Origin: DSAD01 sp036825155
Lineage (GTDB): Bacteria; Desulfobacterota; Desulfomonilia; UBA1062
NCBI GenBank assembly: GCA_036825155.1
Contig: DAISYU010000004.1
Coordinates: 1 to 64,000 of the forward strand
Reading direction: 5' to 3'
Length of the DNA: 64,000 nucleotides
Position 1 is the stretch's first letter, and each line of letters begins with the position of its first letter. A model generated the notes under the pieces. The model made no database searches. It saw nothing but the letters and a program-made list of their open reading frames with translations, and was not told where the DNA came from. Both the position numbers and the translations under genes were made by a program. Below, piece after piece: positions 7,656 through 16,898 of this stretch.

Positions 7656-9268
7656 GCTACGTAAAGGTGATCCCTCTGGGCGGTATCCGTGAGTTCGGGC
7701 TGAACTCCATGGTGATAGAAACCAGCATCGGCTCACTCGTTGTCGATGCCGGGCTGATGTTCCCGAAGATCAACCCCACCGGGATTGATCAGATAATCCC
7801 TGACTTCACCTATGTCAAAGATAACCAGGAAGCATTCCAGGGGATTATACTCACCCACGGGCATGAAGACCATATCGGGGCCCTCCCCTACCTGCTCAAA
7901 GACGCACCGATCCCCGTTTACAGCCATCCTTTCACCCTGGAGCTGGTGAAGAAAAAACTTAGGGAATATGACATGGACGGGAATATCGAGCTCATACCGG
8001 TTAACCCGGGAGACAAGATATCGCTCGCAGGCATAGAGATAGAGTTTCTCGAGGTACTCCATTCGACGCTTGGATGCTACTGCCTGAGCATGCTTACCCC
8101 TCAGGGACGCATTGTCCACTCGGGGGATTTCAAGCAGATACCAAAGGAATATAACCGTATAACCGGAGACGTACGGCTGTTCATGTGCGAGAGCACCAAC
8201 GCCGAAGTTGATCCGAAATGTTCCGATGAAAACAAGATACTCAAGAGCCTGGACAGCATCATAAAAAAAACTGCCGGCGCTGTATTGGTATCCACCTTCA
8301 GCTCTCATGTGAAACGGATACAGATGCTCTACGAACTGGCTGTCACAAATGGAAGAAAGATCACCATTATCGGCAGAAGTCTCAACCAGGTGGTTGACAT
8401 CGCCACGGATCTCGGTTCGCTGGAACTGGATCCCCGGGACCTGATAAAACCAGACGAGATCACCTCTATGGACCGGAGCAAGGTGATGATCATCTGCACC
8501 GGCACCCAGGGAGAGATGTATTCCGTACTCTCGCTCATTTCACGGGGATGGCATAAATTCAAGGTGAAGACCGGGGACAGTGTCATCATATCAGCCAGGA
8601 TCATCCCGGGCAACGAACTCGCTATAGCTCGGTGCATAGATAAATTAACCGATTTCGGGGCAAAGGTGTACTATCCGGATGTTGCCGATGTTCACGCAAC
8701 CGGACACGCACCGCACGACGAGTTGCTCAAGGCGGTCACGGTCCTGAGACCCGAGATCGTCATGCCCATCCATGGAGAATTCAGACATATGAAGGCACTG
8801 GCGGAAATGGTCGAAGCCTCGCCGGGCCTGAATGCCCAGATAGTCCTCGCAAAACCGGGCCAGGTGTGGACCATCAGGGAAGACGGTATGCAGATAACCG
8901 GAGAAGCACCGCACGGAAAATGCTTTGTTGACGGTGAGCTCACCGGGGATATCAGAGATGTGGTTCTCAGAGACAGGCGACATATCTCTGAAGGCGGTCT
9001 TGTAGTTGCCTTCGTTGTAATCGACGGGAGTTCGTCCGATGTCGTCCTTGGCCCTGATATCATGTGCAAGGGCGTCGTGCCTGCGAGCATGGAACAGGAG
9101 ATCATGGAGGAAATCAGACAGACAGCCAATGAGGCCCTGGATACATGCCTGGACAAAGAACTCAATATCCAGGGACTTCAGAACCGGCTTCGGGAGACAC
9201 TGGGAATGCGCCTGAAAGCCCGGCTTGGCAAGAAACCCATGATAATTCCAATCATTATGGAGATTTAG
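7652..9268 (+). CDS. rnj: Ribonuclease J
   Basis: The 538-residue protein is a metallo-beta-lactamase/beta-CASP nuclease of the RNase J type. The zinc motif HGHEDHIGAL is near residue 75, the second metal ligand region is HSGDF, and the beta-CASP motifs include the GTQGE block and the PIHGEFRHM block. RNase J acts as a 5' exonuclease and endonuclease in mRNA decay and rRNA maturation. I start at 7652 (GGGGAGGTGAC before ATG, with ATGA overlap). The open frame extends further upstream but without homology. Length is close to the usual 550-560. It lies between lipid and cell-wall genes, with uppP following at once. Confidence 0.93.
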   Translation: MSYVKVIPLGGIREFGLNSMVIETSIGSLVVDAGLMFPKINPTGIDQIIPDFTYVKDNQEAFQGIILTHGHEDHIGALPYLLKDAPIPVYSHPFTLELVKKKLREYDMDGNIELIPVNPGDKISLAGIEIEFLEVLHSTLGCYCLSMLTPQGRIVHSGDFKQIPKEYNRITGDVRLFMCESTNAEVDPKCSDENKILKSLDSIIKKTAGAVLVSTFSSHVKRIQMLYELAVTNGRKITIIGRSLNQVVDIATDLGSLELDPRDLIKPDEITSMDRSKVMIICTGTQGEMYSVLSLISRGWHKFKVKTGDSVIISARIIPGNELAIARCIDKLTDFGAKVYYPDVADVHATGHAPHDELLKAVTVLRPEIVMPIHGEFRHMKALAEMVEASPGLNAQIVLAKPGQVWTIREDGMQITGEAPHGKCFVDGELTGDIRDVVLRDRRHISEGGLVVAFVVIDGSSSDVVLGPDIMCKGVVPASMEQEIMEEIRQTANEALDTCLDKELNIQGLQNRLRETLGMRLKARLGKKPMIIPIIMEI

Positions 9269-10051
9269 TTGCACGACCTTCTCATTGCATTTTTTCTCGG
9301 AACCATCCAGGGCCTTACCGAATTTCTGCCGGTATCCAGTTCGGGGCACCTCGCCATCCTCCAGGGGTTTATCGGGGATAGGTGGCTGGGGGATGTGCTC
9401 TTTAATGTCTCTGTTCATCTCGGCACCACCCTTGCGGTGATCGTGTTTTTCTACAAGGACCTTCTCTCCCTCATTCGGGGCATCCTGCCTGGCACTTATC
9501 AGAGGCAGCAAATGCTTGTTATCGTCTGCCTAATGATCACCACCGTGATCACCGGCACCATCGGTATCCTCTTCAAGGACACGTTCGAAGCCATGTTCTC
9601 ACTGCCAAAACTGGCTGCAGGCATGCTCATCATCACCGGCTTCCTCACCTTTTTCACCGACAGGATAAAAAAATACGAGAAAGCATACGGCGAGATCCGT
9701 ATCCGGGATGCCGTAATCATCGGGCTGTTTCAATCACTCGCCATCATACCCGGTATTTCACGGTCCGGTTCAACCATATTTGCCGGCGTGTTCTGCGGCA
9801 TGGAACGCACCTGGGCCGCGAGCTACTCCTTTATTGCGGCAATCCCGGCCATCATCGGCGCAGCGGTCCTGGAATGGGGCGACACCCCCCAGAATCTGAC
9901 CGCTTCTCATATCATGGGAGCAGCCACGGCCTTTATTGTAGGCTTGATTTCTCTGAAATTTTTGGTATGGACTTTAAAAAAGCACAATTTCATCATTTTT
10001 TCTATATACTGCTGGCTGGCTGGGCTACTATATATAGCCCTGAGTTTATAA
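9269..10051 (+). CDS. uppP: Undecaprenyl-diphosphatase UppP (BacA)
   Basis: This 260-residue integral membrane protein has the two UppP signatures: the N-terminal GTIQGLTEFLPVSSSGHL and the internal PGISRSGST, plus about seven or eight hydrophobic helices. It dephosphorylates undecaprenyl diphosphate to recycle the carrier lipid for peptidoglycan and O-antigen. The start is a TTG directly after the rnj stop, with GGAG nine bases upstream inside rnj. An alternative start is not obvious because the family signature begins almost at once. Next is ftsK, 13 bp downstream. Confidence 0.95.
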   Translation: MHDLLIAFFLGTIQGLTEFLPVSSSGHLAILQGFIGDRWLGDVLFNVSVHLGTTLAVIVFFYKDLLSLIRGILPGTYQRQQMLVIVCLMITTVITGTIGILFKDTFEAMFSLPKLAAGMLIITGFLTFFTDRIKKYEKAYGEIRIRDAVIIGLFQSLAIIPGISRSGSTIFAGVFCGMERTWAASYSFIAAIPAIIGAAVLEWGDTPQNLTASHIMGAATAFIVGLISLKFLVWTLKKHNFIIFSIYCWLAGLLYIALSL

Positions 10052-10064
10052 GAAAGGGACACTG

Positions 10065-12287
10065 ATGGCAAAAAAGAAACCCGAAAACACCTTCCCGGTA
10101 CAGATACTGGGGCTATTTATGGGCTTTATTGCCATTTTTCTGTTTCTCGCGCTCATATCATACAATCCGACAGACCCCAGCTTTTCTCACCTGGAAAATG
10201 CCAAGAACATACATAACTGGATGGGAATCGTTGGATCATATGTCGCTGACGGGCTCTATATAATCTTTGGCATCACAGCCTTTATCATACCGCTGTTCCT
10301 CGCCGAATATGCCTTCCGGTTCTTCAGAAACAAACAGTTCCCGAGTTGGATCAAGCTGTTAAGCTCTCTCATCATCTTTTTTGTCGCAATCGGCCTGCTG
10401 GGTATCTTTGCCAAGGAAATCTCCCTTTTCTCGAAAAGCATGTCGGCAGGGGGAGGCCTCGGACACATCATCGGTGGTGCCCTGCTCGCCTATCTCAATG
10501 AATGGGGATCTCTCGTCCTGCTCATTATGCTGCTATGTGCGGGATTCATGATCGGGTACGACGTGTCAACCCCTTATAAATCAATGCTGGAGTTGGCCTC
10601 CACCATCAAGGAGAACCGGGAATTCCGGAAGAAAAAGGCCGAGATGGAGAACCGATCAAAGAGCAGACCGCAAAAGAGCACGCAACAGAAGCCTAAACAG
10701 GTATCCGAAGAGAAAAAGGACCCTTTGGAGCCTCAGATCACCATCGCAGAGCACGAGGAAAAATCTCCCTCCGAGGTTCCGAGGCAGGCAACCCTCGACT
10801 TTGTAGACAACTATCAGCTTCCGCCGTTGTCCCTGCTCAACAAACCTCCGTCAAAAAGCCGGAAGATAACCGAGAAAGAACTCAAGGCAAATGCATCGCT
10901 CATCATATCAAAGCTCCAGGATTTCGGGGTGGAAGGAGAGATCCTGGAAATCAAACCGGGACCGGTCATCACCATGTACGAGTTTACCCCGGCACCAGGC
11001 ATCAAGATCAACAAGATCGTGTCCCTGGCAGATGACCTTGCCATGGCCCTCAAGGCATCCCCGGTCCGGGTTGTGGCACCCATACCGGGGAAGAATGCCG
11101 TGGGGATCGAGATACCCAACAGAACACGGGAAATGGTCTACCTGCGCAGCATCTTGTCCAGCAAGGAGTTTATAACCTCATCAACCTCGCTCACCCTCGG
11201 ACTGGGGACGAATATTGAAGGGATTCCGGTGGTTACCAACCTCGCGAAGATGCCGCATCTGCTCATCGCCGGTGCAACCGGTACCGGCAAGAGTGTCGGG
11301 TTGAACACCATGATCCTTTCCCTGCTCTACCGGAATGATCCCTCCGAACTTAAATTCATCATGATCGACCCGAAACGGATCGAGCTCTCCCATTACGAAG
11401 GCATCCCTCACCTCCTTCATCCGGTCGTCATCGACCCCAAAGAGGCCCTGCCGGTTCTGAAGTGGGCCGTGACCGAGATGGAAGGGCGCTATGAATGGTT
11501 TAAAACGCTCGGGGTAAAGGGCATCGACACGTACAACAAGCGGATCAGGAAAAACAGCAAAACCCCCTCGACCACCCTTGCCACGATCCACTGCGAGGAG
11601 AACGAGCAGGGGCTCCTGCCGAAACTCGTGATTGTCATCGATGAGATGGCAGACCTCATGATGGTAAACAGAGAGGTGGAGATTCACATTGCGCGCCTCG
11701 CACAAATGGCACGGGCAGCAGGCATTTACATGATCGTTGCCACCCAGAGACCATCGGTGGATGTCATCACCGGGCTCATCAAATCGAATTTCCCCTCAAG
11801 GATATCGTTCAGGGTCTCCTCGAAGATCGATTCGAGAACCATACTCGATTCATCAGGCGCAGATCAGCTGCTCGGTCTCGGCGACATGCTCTTCCTCTCT
11901 CCCGGGACCACCCATCTCCGACGTGTCCACGGGGCATACGTGACTGAAGAGGAACTGGACCGGGTAGTGGAATTTATCAGAGAGCAGAAAGGGCCGGAAT
12001 ACGTTGACGGCCTGGATGACAAGATCGCTGAAATAGCCCGCGACGATTCAGGTCTCTCAGGGGGCAGTGACGACTATGACCCCGTCTATGATGAGGCACT
12101 GGAGTTTGTCACGAACAAAGGAAGTGCATCCATATCGCTCATACAGCGGAGATTCAGAATAGGATACAACCGGGCCGCCCGGATTGTTGAACAGATGGAG
12201 AACGAAGGCATTATCGGCCCGGCCGATACAGCGGGAAAACCAAGAAAGGTCCTGATAAAACCCTATGCTCAAGAAATGGAAGAGTAG
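10065..12287 (+). CDS. ftsK: DNA translocase FtsK
   Basis: The 740-residue protein has four N-terminal membrane helices (about 11-32, 60-85, 95-116 and 140-163). A charged, Gln- and Pro-containing linker runs to about 250. The alpha/beta RecA-like motor has Walker A GATGTGKS (about 402-410) and Walker B VIVIDEMAD (near 521), and the C-terminal winged-helix gamma domain (about 680-735, ISLIQRRFRIGYNRAARIVEQME) reads KOPS sites. It couples chromosome dimer resolution to division. Length is typical for a short-linker FtsK/SpoIIIE. The start ATG follows GAAAGGGACACTG. It overlaps the lolA-like gene by 23 bp. Confidence 0.96.
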   Translation: MAKKKPENTFPVQILGLFMGFIAIFLFLALISYNPTDPSFSHLENAKNIHNWMGIVGSYVADGLYIIFGITAFIIPLFLAEYAFRFFRNKQFPSWIKLLSSLIIFFVAIGLLGIFAKEISLFSKSMSAGGGLGHIIGGALLAYLNEWGSLVLLIMLLCAGFMIGYDVSTPYKSMLELASTIKENREFRKKKAEMENRSKSRPQKSTQQKPKQVSEEKKDPLEPQITIAEHEEKSPSEVPRQATLDFVDNYQLPPLSLLNKPPSKSRKITEKELKANASLIISKLQDFGVEGEILEIKPGPVITMYEFTPAPGIKINKIVSLADDLAMALKASPVRVVAPIPGKNAVGIEIPNRTREMVYLRSILSSKEFITSSTSLTLGLGTNIEGIPVVTNLAKMPHLLIAGATGTGKSVGLNTMILSLLYRNDPSELKFIMIDPKRIELSHYEGIPHLLHPVVIDPKEALPVLKWAVTEMEGRYEWFKTLGVKGIDTYNKRIRKNSKTPSTTLATIHCEENEQGLLPKLVIVIDEMADLMMVNREVEIHIARLAQMARAAGIYMIVATQRPSVDVITGLIKSNFPSRISFRVSSKIDSRTILDSSGADQLLGLGDMLFLSPGTTHLRRVHGAYVTEEELDRVVEFIREQKGPEYVDGLDDKIAEIARDDSGLSGGSDDYDPVYDEALEFVTNKGSASISLIQRRFRIGYNRAARIVEQMENEGIIGPADTAGKPRKVLIKPYAQEMEE

Positions 12288-12879
12288 CCTGATCATCCTC
12301 GCAGCGCTCCTTGGCCTCGCCGTGTCCGCATCTGCCGGCAGTCTCGAGGATATTCAGAAAGAATACATGAACTTTTCTGATTTTATCGTGAATTTCTCGC
12401 AGGATACGCACCAGACGATTGTGGACAAGAAGATTCACTTCACCGGGAGCGTCGCCTATAAACGGGACATCGGTGTGCGTATGGATGTCTATACACCGCA
12501 GAAGCAGATTATCATATTGAAAGGACAGACCGTCATCATTCACCTTCCTGACGAAAAAACCACCACCCAGCAGGAGATCCCCAAAGAGATCGCCACACAG
12601 AACATCCTCGGCTTTTTTTCCGGGCTGGCCTCTATCGAAACCGATTACATTGTTGAAGATACCGGTGAATACCTCGTCCTGTATCCAAAAGGCGGTACAG
12701 GCTTCATTTCTATCTGGGCCGATGATGCGCACCACCTGAGCAGGATACTTCTCAAAGATGCAACCGGGAACAGCAGCGATATCTCCCTGAGCGACTATCG
12801 ATTCAATGTGGGCATACTAGACGATGTCTTTACCTTGAACGTGGACCAGCCTGAAGGCTCCGCACCTGCTTCACAGTAA
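12265..12879 (+). CDS. lolA: Outer-membrane lipoprotein carrier LolA-like
   Basis: The 204-residue product has a cleavable signal peptide (about 1-24, ending SASAG). An antiparallel beta fold follows that begins with the LolA-type pattern F-x-x-(D/N)-F-x-Q (NFSDFIVNFSQDTHQTI) and continues with strands such as FTGSVAYKRDIGVRMDVYTP and KQIIILKGQTVIIHLPD. LolA ferries lipoproteins across the periplasm from LolCDE to LolB. It starts inside ftsK, a common gene pair (ftsK-lolA) in proteobacteria, which supports the call. No lolB is in the window. Confidence 0.85.
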   Translation: MLKKWKSSLIILAALLGLAVSASAGSLEDIQKEYMNFSDFIVNFSQDTHQTIVDKKIHFTGSVAYKRDIGVRMDVYTPQKQIIILKGQTVIIHLPDEKTTTQQEIPKEIATQNILGFFSGLASIETDYIVEDTGEYLVLYPKGGTGFISIWADDAHHLSRILLKDATGNSSDISLSDYRFNVGILDDVFTLNVDQPEGSAPASQ

Positions 12880-12980
12880 TATCAATACAGGCCCGTATCC
12901 TGCTCTGATCCAATGATTTTCAGTTGTTGTGGCCCTCCAGCATCTTGACCTGGGATTCTCCCTCTGGTAAAGCATACAGC

Positions 12981-13799
12981 ATGGATTGTTCCCTCATTGA
13001 TAAGACGGTTGACCTCCTTTTGCATGCAAAACATGCCATCGTTCTCACCGGTGCCGGGATATCAACTGAATCGGGTGTGCCTGATTTCCGGTCCCCCGGC
13101 GGCATCTGGGAGAGGTATGATCCGACCATGTTCTTTATCGAGCGCTTCCTCGCCGACCCGGAAGAGGTATGGCGGTGCATGATGGACATGAACAGATCCA
13201 ATGAATTTCAACTCTGGGATGCTCTCCCGAATAAGGGGCACCGTGCGCTGGCATATCTGGAGGACATAGGGATCATAAAGACCATCATCACGCAGAACAT
13301 CGACAATCTCCACCAGAAGGCCGGAAACAGAAATGTCATCGAGTTTCACGGCAATATGCTCCATGCCAAATGCATGAAGTGCAGGAAACGATACGGATAC
13401 AAGCAGGTCCTCATGGAGCTTGAAGAACGGTTCCCGCCGAGATGTTCGTGCGGCGGCATCCTAAAGCCCGATGCGGTCTTTTTCGGCGAGGCAATTCCCC
13501 CCGATGCCCTGAAAAAATCATTCACAGAGGCGGAGGATTGCGATCTCATGCTCGTCATCGGGACCTCTGCCCAAGTGGAACCGGCAGCTTCACTGCCGCT
13601 CATTGCCAAGGGGATGAATCCGCAGCTCGCCGGCCCCAGGATCATTCCCATACCCAAGGACCAGTGTTATGTCATCGAGATAAACTGGGAGCCGACTCCT
13701 CTGACCGGCAGGGTGTCTGATTTTCTCATTCAGGGCACGGCAGGGGACGTGCTCTTCAGTATTGAACAGACCATCAAAGAGAAAAAAGGGGCCGCGTGA
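12981..13799 (+). CDS. Sir2-family NAD-dependent protein deacylase
   Basis: The 272-residue sirtuin has the NAD-binding blocks GAGISTESGVPDFRSPGG and TQNIDNLHQKAG, the catalytic His in FHGNMLHAKC, a zinc site of four Cys (CMKC and, 24 residues on, CSC) and the GTSAQVEPA block. It removes acyl groups from lysines using NAD. The Tyr/Arg pair typical of desuccinylating class III sirtuins is not obvious, so simple deacetylation is likelier. A longer frame to a TTG at 12924 exists, but homology begins after 12981. Its tail shares GTGA with the AroE-like gene. Confidence 0.9.
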   Translation: MDCSLIDKTVDLLLHAKHAIVLTGAGISTESGVPDFRSPGGIWERYDPTMFFIERFLADPEEVWRCMMDMNRSNEFQLWDALPNKGHRALAYLEDIGIIKTIITQNIDNLHQKAGNRNVIEFHGNMLHAKCMKCRKRYGYKQVLMELEERFPPRCSCGGILKPDAVFFGEAIPPDALKKSFTEAEDCDLMLVIGTSAQVEPAASLPLIAKGMNPQLAGPRIIPIPKDQCYVIEINWEPTPLTGRVSDFLIQGTAGDVLFSIEQTIKEKKGAA

Positions 13800-14611
13800 G
13801 AATTACGGGGAAAACCAGGATTTTCACTATCCTCGCACACCCCACCACTCATGTGGCCGCCCCTGCCATCTACAACCATATCTTTGAACGGATGCGGCTC
13901 GACATGGCCTATATTTCCCACGATGTCAAACCAGATGCCATTTACGAGACACTCACGGCATTTCGTGCATGGAACAACCTCGGAGGGTTCAACGTAACCA
14001 TTCCGAACAAGGAGACGGTAGCGGGATTTCTGGATAGAACATGCCCGGTATCTTCAAGGATCAATGCCGTGAACACGGTTGTCAGGAATGAAGACGGAAC
14101 CCTGGACGGATACAATACCGACGGCATCGGTGCGCAGAAGGCCATCGGCATTGTCCGGGCGGCACACTGCCTCGTCATCGGAGCTGGAGGTGCCGCGAGG
14201 TCCATCGTGGATGCCTTGCTCAAGGCCCAGGCCCGCCGCATATCCATCCTAAACAGATCAAAGGACCATGCCCTTGCTTTATTGAACCTGTTTCAGACAG
14301 ATCGGGTCACCCTCTTTGACGATGAAACTCTAGAGGATGTCGATGTTGTCATACAGGCAACACCTGTTGTCGATCACATCCCTTTTGATCTGGATCTGTC
14401 CCGGCTGAGGAAAAACACCCGGGTATTGGAGACGGTCATGCGGCCGACGCTTTTATCCGAGAGGGCATCGGAATACGGCATGGAGGTCATCCCCGGGTAT
14501 GCAATGCTCTTCTATCAGACCAAACAGAACTTCAGCCTCTTGACCGGGATAGACATACCGGATACGGTACTGGAAGGCTCATTCCAGGAAGTCGGGTACA
14601 GCAAACCATGA
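13796..14611 (+). CDS. AroE-like shikimate/quinate dehydrogenase family protein with altered substrate pocket
   Basis: The 271-residue protein shows the family landmarks: NVTIPNKE with the catalytic Lys, NAVNTVV, GYNTDG with the catalytic Asp, GAGGAARSI for the dinucleotide, and a C-terminal GYAMLFYQTKQNF with the conserved Gln. The N-terminal loop that in AroE reads H-S-x-S-P reads HVAAP here, so both shikimate-binding serines are replaced by Val and Ala. Similar changes occur in AroE-like paralogues that do not use shikimate well. It may therefore act on another polyol or carboxylate, or not be the housekeeping AroE. The start is GTG at 13796, coupled to the sirtuin stop. Confidence 0.8.
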   Translation: MRITGKTRIFTILAHPTTHVAAPAIYNHIFERMRLDMAYISHDVKPDAIYETLTAFRAWNNLGGFNVTIPNKETVAGFLDRTCPVSSRINAVNTVVRNEDGTLDGYNTDGIGAQKAIGIVRAAHCLVIGAGGAARSIVDALLKAQARRISILNRSKDHALALLNLFQTDRVTLFDDETLEDVDVVIQATPVVDHIPFDLDLSRLRKNTRVLETVMRPTLLSERASEYGMEVIPGYAMLFYQTKQNFSLLTGIDIPDTVLEGSFQEVGYSKP

Positions 14612-14736
14612 GAACCTATCTTATATGTTGCAGGCGCAAAGGCAATCCCAAGGTTGCACTTGAAGTGTGTATGAAGTGCAGATTCAATGCAAAATGCCCG
14701 GTGTACTATGCATACCGGAATCCTTCCCTGTTTTAA
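14608..14736 (+). CDS. 42-residue Cys-rich small protein
   Basis: The frame opens with an ATG that shares ATGA with the AroE-like stop and encodes 42 residues. Five cysteines are arranged CC-x13-C-x2-C-x5-C (ICC, VCMKC, AKCP), followed by a Tyr-rich end PVYYAYRNPSLF and a TAA. The pattern suggests a small metal site, zinc or iron-sulphur. The stop/start coupling and dense Cys pattern argue for a real gene. I do not recognise the family. It sits between aroE-like and def. Confidence 0.6.
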   Translation: MRTYLICCRRKGNPKVALEVCMKCRFNAKCPVYYAYRNPSLF

Positions 14737-14806
14737 GATATGGGCAAACCGCTTAGAGGCGGCTCCACTTGACAGAGAAAGAGCTTTGGTTTTAAGGTAA
14801 GACACT

Positions 14807-15304
14807 ATGCCGAAGAAGATAGTATTGTATCCTGATGATGTGCTCAAAACCAGAGCACAGGATATAGAAAACATCGATATCGATATCATCACCATAGCCG
14901 AGGACATGAGACATACGATGTACACCGCGCCCGGCGTGGGTCTCGCAGCACCACAGGTGGGGGTTTCGAAGCGGTTGATCCTCGTGGATCCCACCGCAAA
15001 CAAGGAACCCGGGAATCTGACTACGCTGATCAATCCGGTCATCATTGAGCAGGAAGGGAAAGAGACAGACTCAGAGATGTGTCTGAGCGTTCCCGAGATG
15101 TCCATAGATGTTCCCCGTGCAAAACGGATCGTGGTAAAGGGTGTCGACCTGAGCGGAAAAGAGATTGTCATTGAAGCGGAAGGCTTCCTGGCGAGAATAT
15201 ACCAGCATGAGATAGACCACCTGAACGGGACCGTGATACTGGACTATGCGTCTCAGCTGAAACGTTCCATCTACCTGAAAAAACGAAAAAAAGGGAAGAT
15301 ATGA
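14807..15304 (+). CDS. def: Peptide deformylase
   Basis: This 165-residue metalloenzyme removes the formyl group from nascent chains. It has motif 1 GVGLAAPQVG, motif 2 EMCLSVPE (the metal-ligand Cys is present, but Met replaces the usual Gly of EGCLS) and motif 3 QHEIDHLNG with both metal-ligand His and the catalytic Glu. A TTGACA lies 38 bp upstream at 14769, but its -10 is weak. Its last bases ATGA are the start of fmt, so formylation and deformylation genes are coupled, as is common. Confidence 0.94.
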   Translation: MPKKIVLYPDDVLKTRAQDIENIDIDIITIAEDMRHTMYTAPGVGLAAPQVGVSKRLILVDPTANKEPGNLTTLINPVIIEQEGKETDSEMCLSVPEMSIDVPRAKRIVVKGVDLSGKEIVIEAEGFLARIYQHEIDHLNGTVILDYASQLKRSIYLKKRKKGKI

Positions 15305-16245
15305 GACTCGCCTTCATGGGTACACCCGATTTCGCGCTGTCGTCGCTTCAGGCACTGATCGATGCAGCCGAACATGAGGTTGTGCTGGTAATCACACAGA
15401 CGGACAAACCCAAGGGTCGGGGACGACAGCTTCAGCCACCTCCGGTGAAACAGCTTGCAGGCGAGATGGGGATCCCGGTCCTTCAGCCGGAAAGGCTCAG
15501 GGAGAACGACGAGATCTATTCGTCTCTTAGAGAAGCAGGCCTCGACGCTGTCATAGTTGTTGCCTACGGAAAGATGATCCCCGCTGACATGCTGGAGATA
15601 CCCCGCCATGGATTCATCAATGTCCATGCATCCATCCTGCCCTTTTACCGGGGTGCTGCGCCTATAAACAGGGCGATCCTAGCAGGAGAGCCAAAAACAG
15701 GGGTGAGTATCATGCGTATCGATGCCGGGATGGATTCCGGACCGGTATTTCTTCAGGCCGAAATACCCATCGAGGAATCCGAGGACGCCGAGGTCCTTTC
15801 GAAACGGCTCAGTGAACTGGGTGCGATCAAACTGACAGAAACGCTGAACCTCCTGGATAAGGGAGAGCTTTCTCCGATCCCGCAGGATCATGATCGTGCA
15901 ACGTATGCCCCAATGCTGAAAAAGGAAGAGGGTGAGATCGACTGGGGAAACGATGTGAAAACGATCCATAACATGATACGGGCGTTCGTGCCCTGGCCAT
16001 GTGCATATACGTTTATGGGGACCAAGACGCTGAAGATATGGAGCGGATCCTATCAAAGCGAGAACCATGAATTCAAGAGCGGCACCCTGGTAAAGGACGG
16101 TGCCAGGCTGAAGATTGCATGTTCAGGGGGCTTTATTGTCCCCCATGTCCTCCAGCTGGAAGGCAAAAAAGCTATGGACTCGAATGCATTTTCATGCGGG
16201 ATACATGAGTCCCGCATCATGCTCGGGAAAGGAGGACTTCCATGA
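15301..16245 (+). CDS. fmt: Methionyl-tRNA formyltransferase
   Basis: The 314-residue enzyme transfers a formyl group from 10-formyl-tetrahydrofolate to initiator Met-tRNA. The N-terminal catalytic domain carries FMGTPDFA at the start, the folate-site block HASILPFYRGAAPINRAI (catalytic Asn-His-Asp set) and MRIDAGMDSGPVF. The C-terminal beta domain (about 205-310) binds the tRNA. Length is standard. The start is ATG in the ATGA overlap with def, and the end overlaps rpe the same way. Confidence 0.95.
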   Translation: MRLAFMGTPDFALSSLQALIDAAEHEVVLVITQTDKPKGRGRQLQPPPVKQLAGEMGIPVLQPERLRENDEIYSSLREAGLDAVIVVAYGKMIPADMLEIPRHGFINVHASILPFYRGAAPINRAILAGEPKTGVSIMRIDAGMDSGPVFLQAEIPIEESEDAEVLSKRLSELGAIKLTETLNLLDKGELSPIPQDHDRATYAPMLKKEEGEIDWGNDVKTIHNMIRAFVPWPCAYTFMGTKTLKIWSGSYQSENHEFKSGTLVKDGARLKIACSGGFIVPHVLQLEGKKAMDSNAFSCGIHESRIMLGKGGLP

Positions 16246-16898
16246 TCCTTGCCCCTTCCATTCTCTCCGCCGATTTTTCGCGCCTCGGCCTTGAAATTGA
16301 AAAGGTCGTATCTGCCGGTGCCCAGTGGATCCATGTGGATGTAATGGACGGTCACTTTGTCCCGAACATCACGATCGGACCTCTTGTCGTGAAGAACATT
16401 CGGAGTATCACCGATGCATATCTCGATTGCCATTTGATGATCAGCGATCCTGACAGGTACCTTGAGGCCTTTGCCGATGCCGGTGCAGACGGTATAACCG
16501 TTCATGTAGAGGCATGCGATCATCTCCATCGGACGCTGTCAAGAATTCGTGAGCTCGGTCTGAAATCAGGGGTCTCTCTGAATCCGTCCACCCCGCTGAC
16601 TACGCTTGAATACACCTTGGATGTTATCGATCTGGTGCTGATCATGAGTGTGAATCCCGGGTTTGGCGGCCAATCATTCATCGATGCGGTCCTTCCGAAG
16701 ATAGACAGGACAAAGGAAATGATCTCCGGCAGGGATATCCTGGTGCAGATAGATGGCGGTGTGGGAACAGATAATCTCGGGGGGTTGCTTTCCCGCGGAG
16801 TCGATGTCATAGTTGCGGGATCAAGCGTATTCAACAGTGCAGACCCGCAGGCCACCGTAAAGGAGATGTTTGCTATTGCATCGAATCAAATCGTTTAA
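16242..16898 (+). CDS. rpe: Ribulose-phosphate 3-epimerase
   Basis: The 218-residue TIM barrel interconverts ribulose 5-phosphate and xylulose 5-phosphate. Visible signatures are LAPSILSADF, HVDVMDGHFVPN (metal-binding His and catalytic Asp), CHLMISDPDRY, MSVNPGFGGQSFI with the second catalytic Asp later in IDGGVG, and GSSVF at the phosphate site. It shares ATGA with fmt. The TPR lipoprotein gene starts inside its last 29 bases. Length is typical. Confidence 0.95.
   Translation: MILAPSILSADFSRLGLEIEKVVSAGAQWIHVDVMDGHFVPNITIGPLVVKNIRSITDAYLDCHLMISDPDRYLEAFADAGADGITVHVEACDHLHRTLSRIRELGLKSGVSLNPSTPLTTLEYTLDVIDLVLIMSVNPGFGGQSFIDAVLPKIDRTKEMISGRDILVQIDGGVGTDNLGGLLSRGVDVIVAGSSVFNSADPQATVKEMFAIASNQIV

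Noticed and set aside
8645..9511. 288-codon open frame on the minus strand
   Set aside because: Opposite rnj and uppP; no homology seen.
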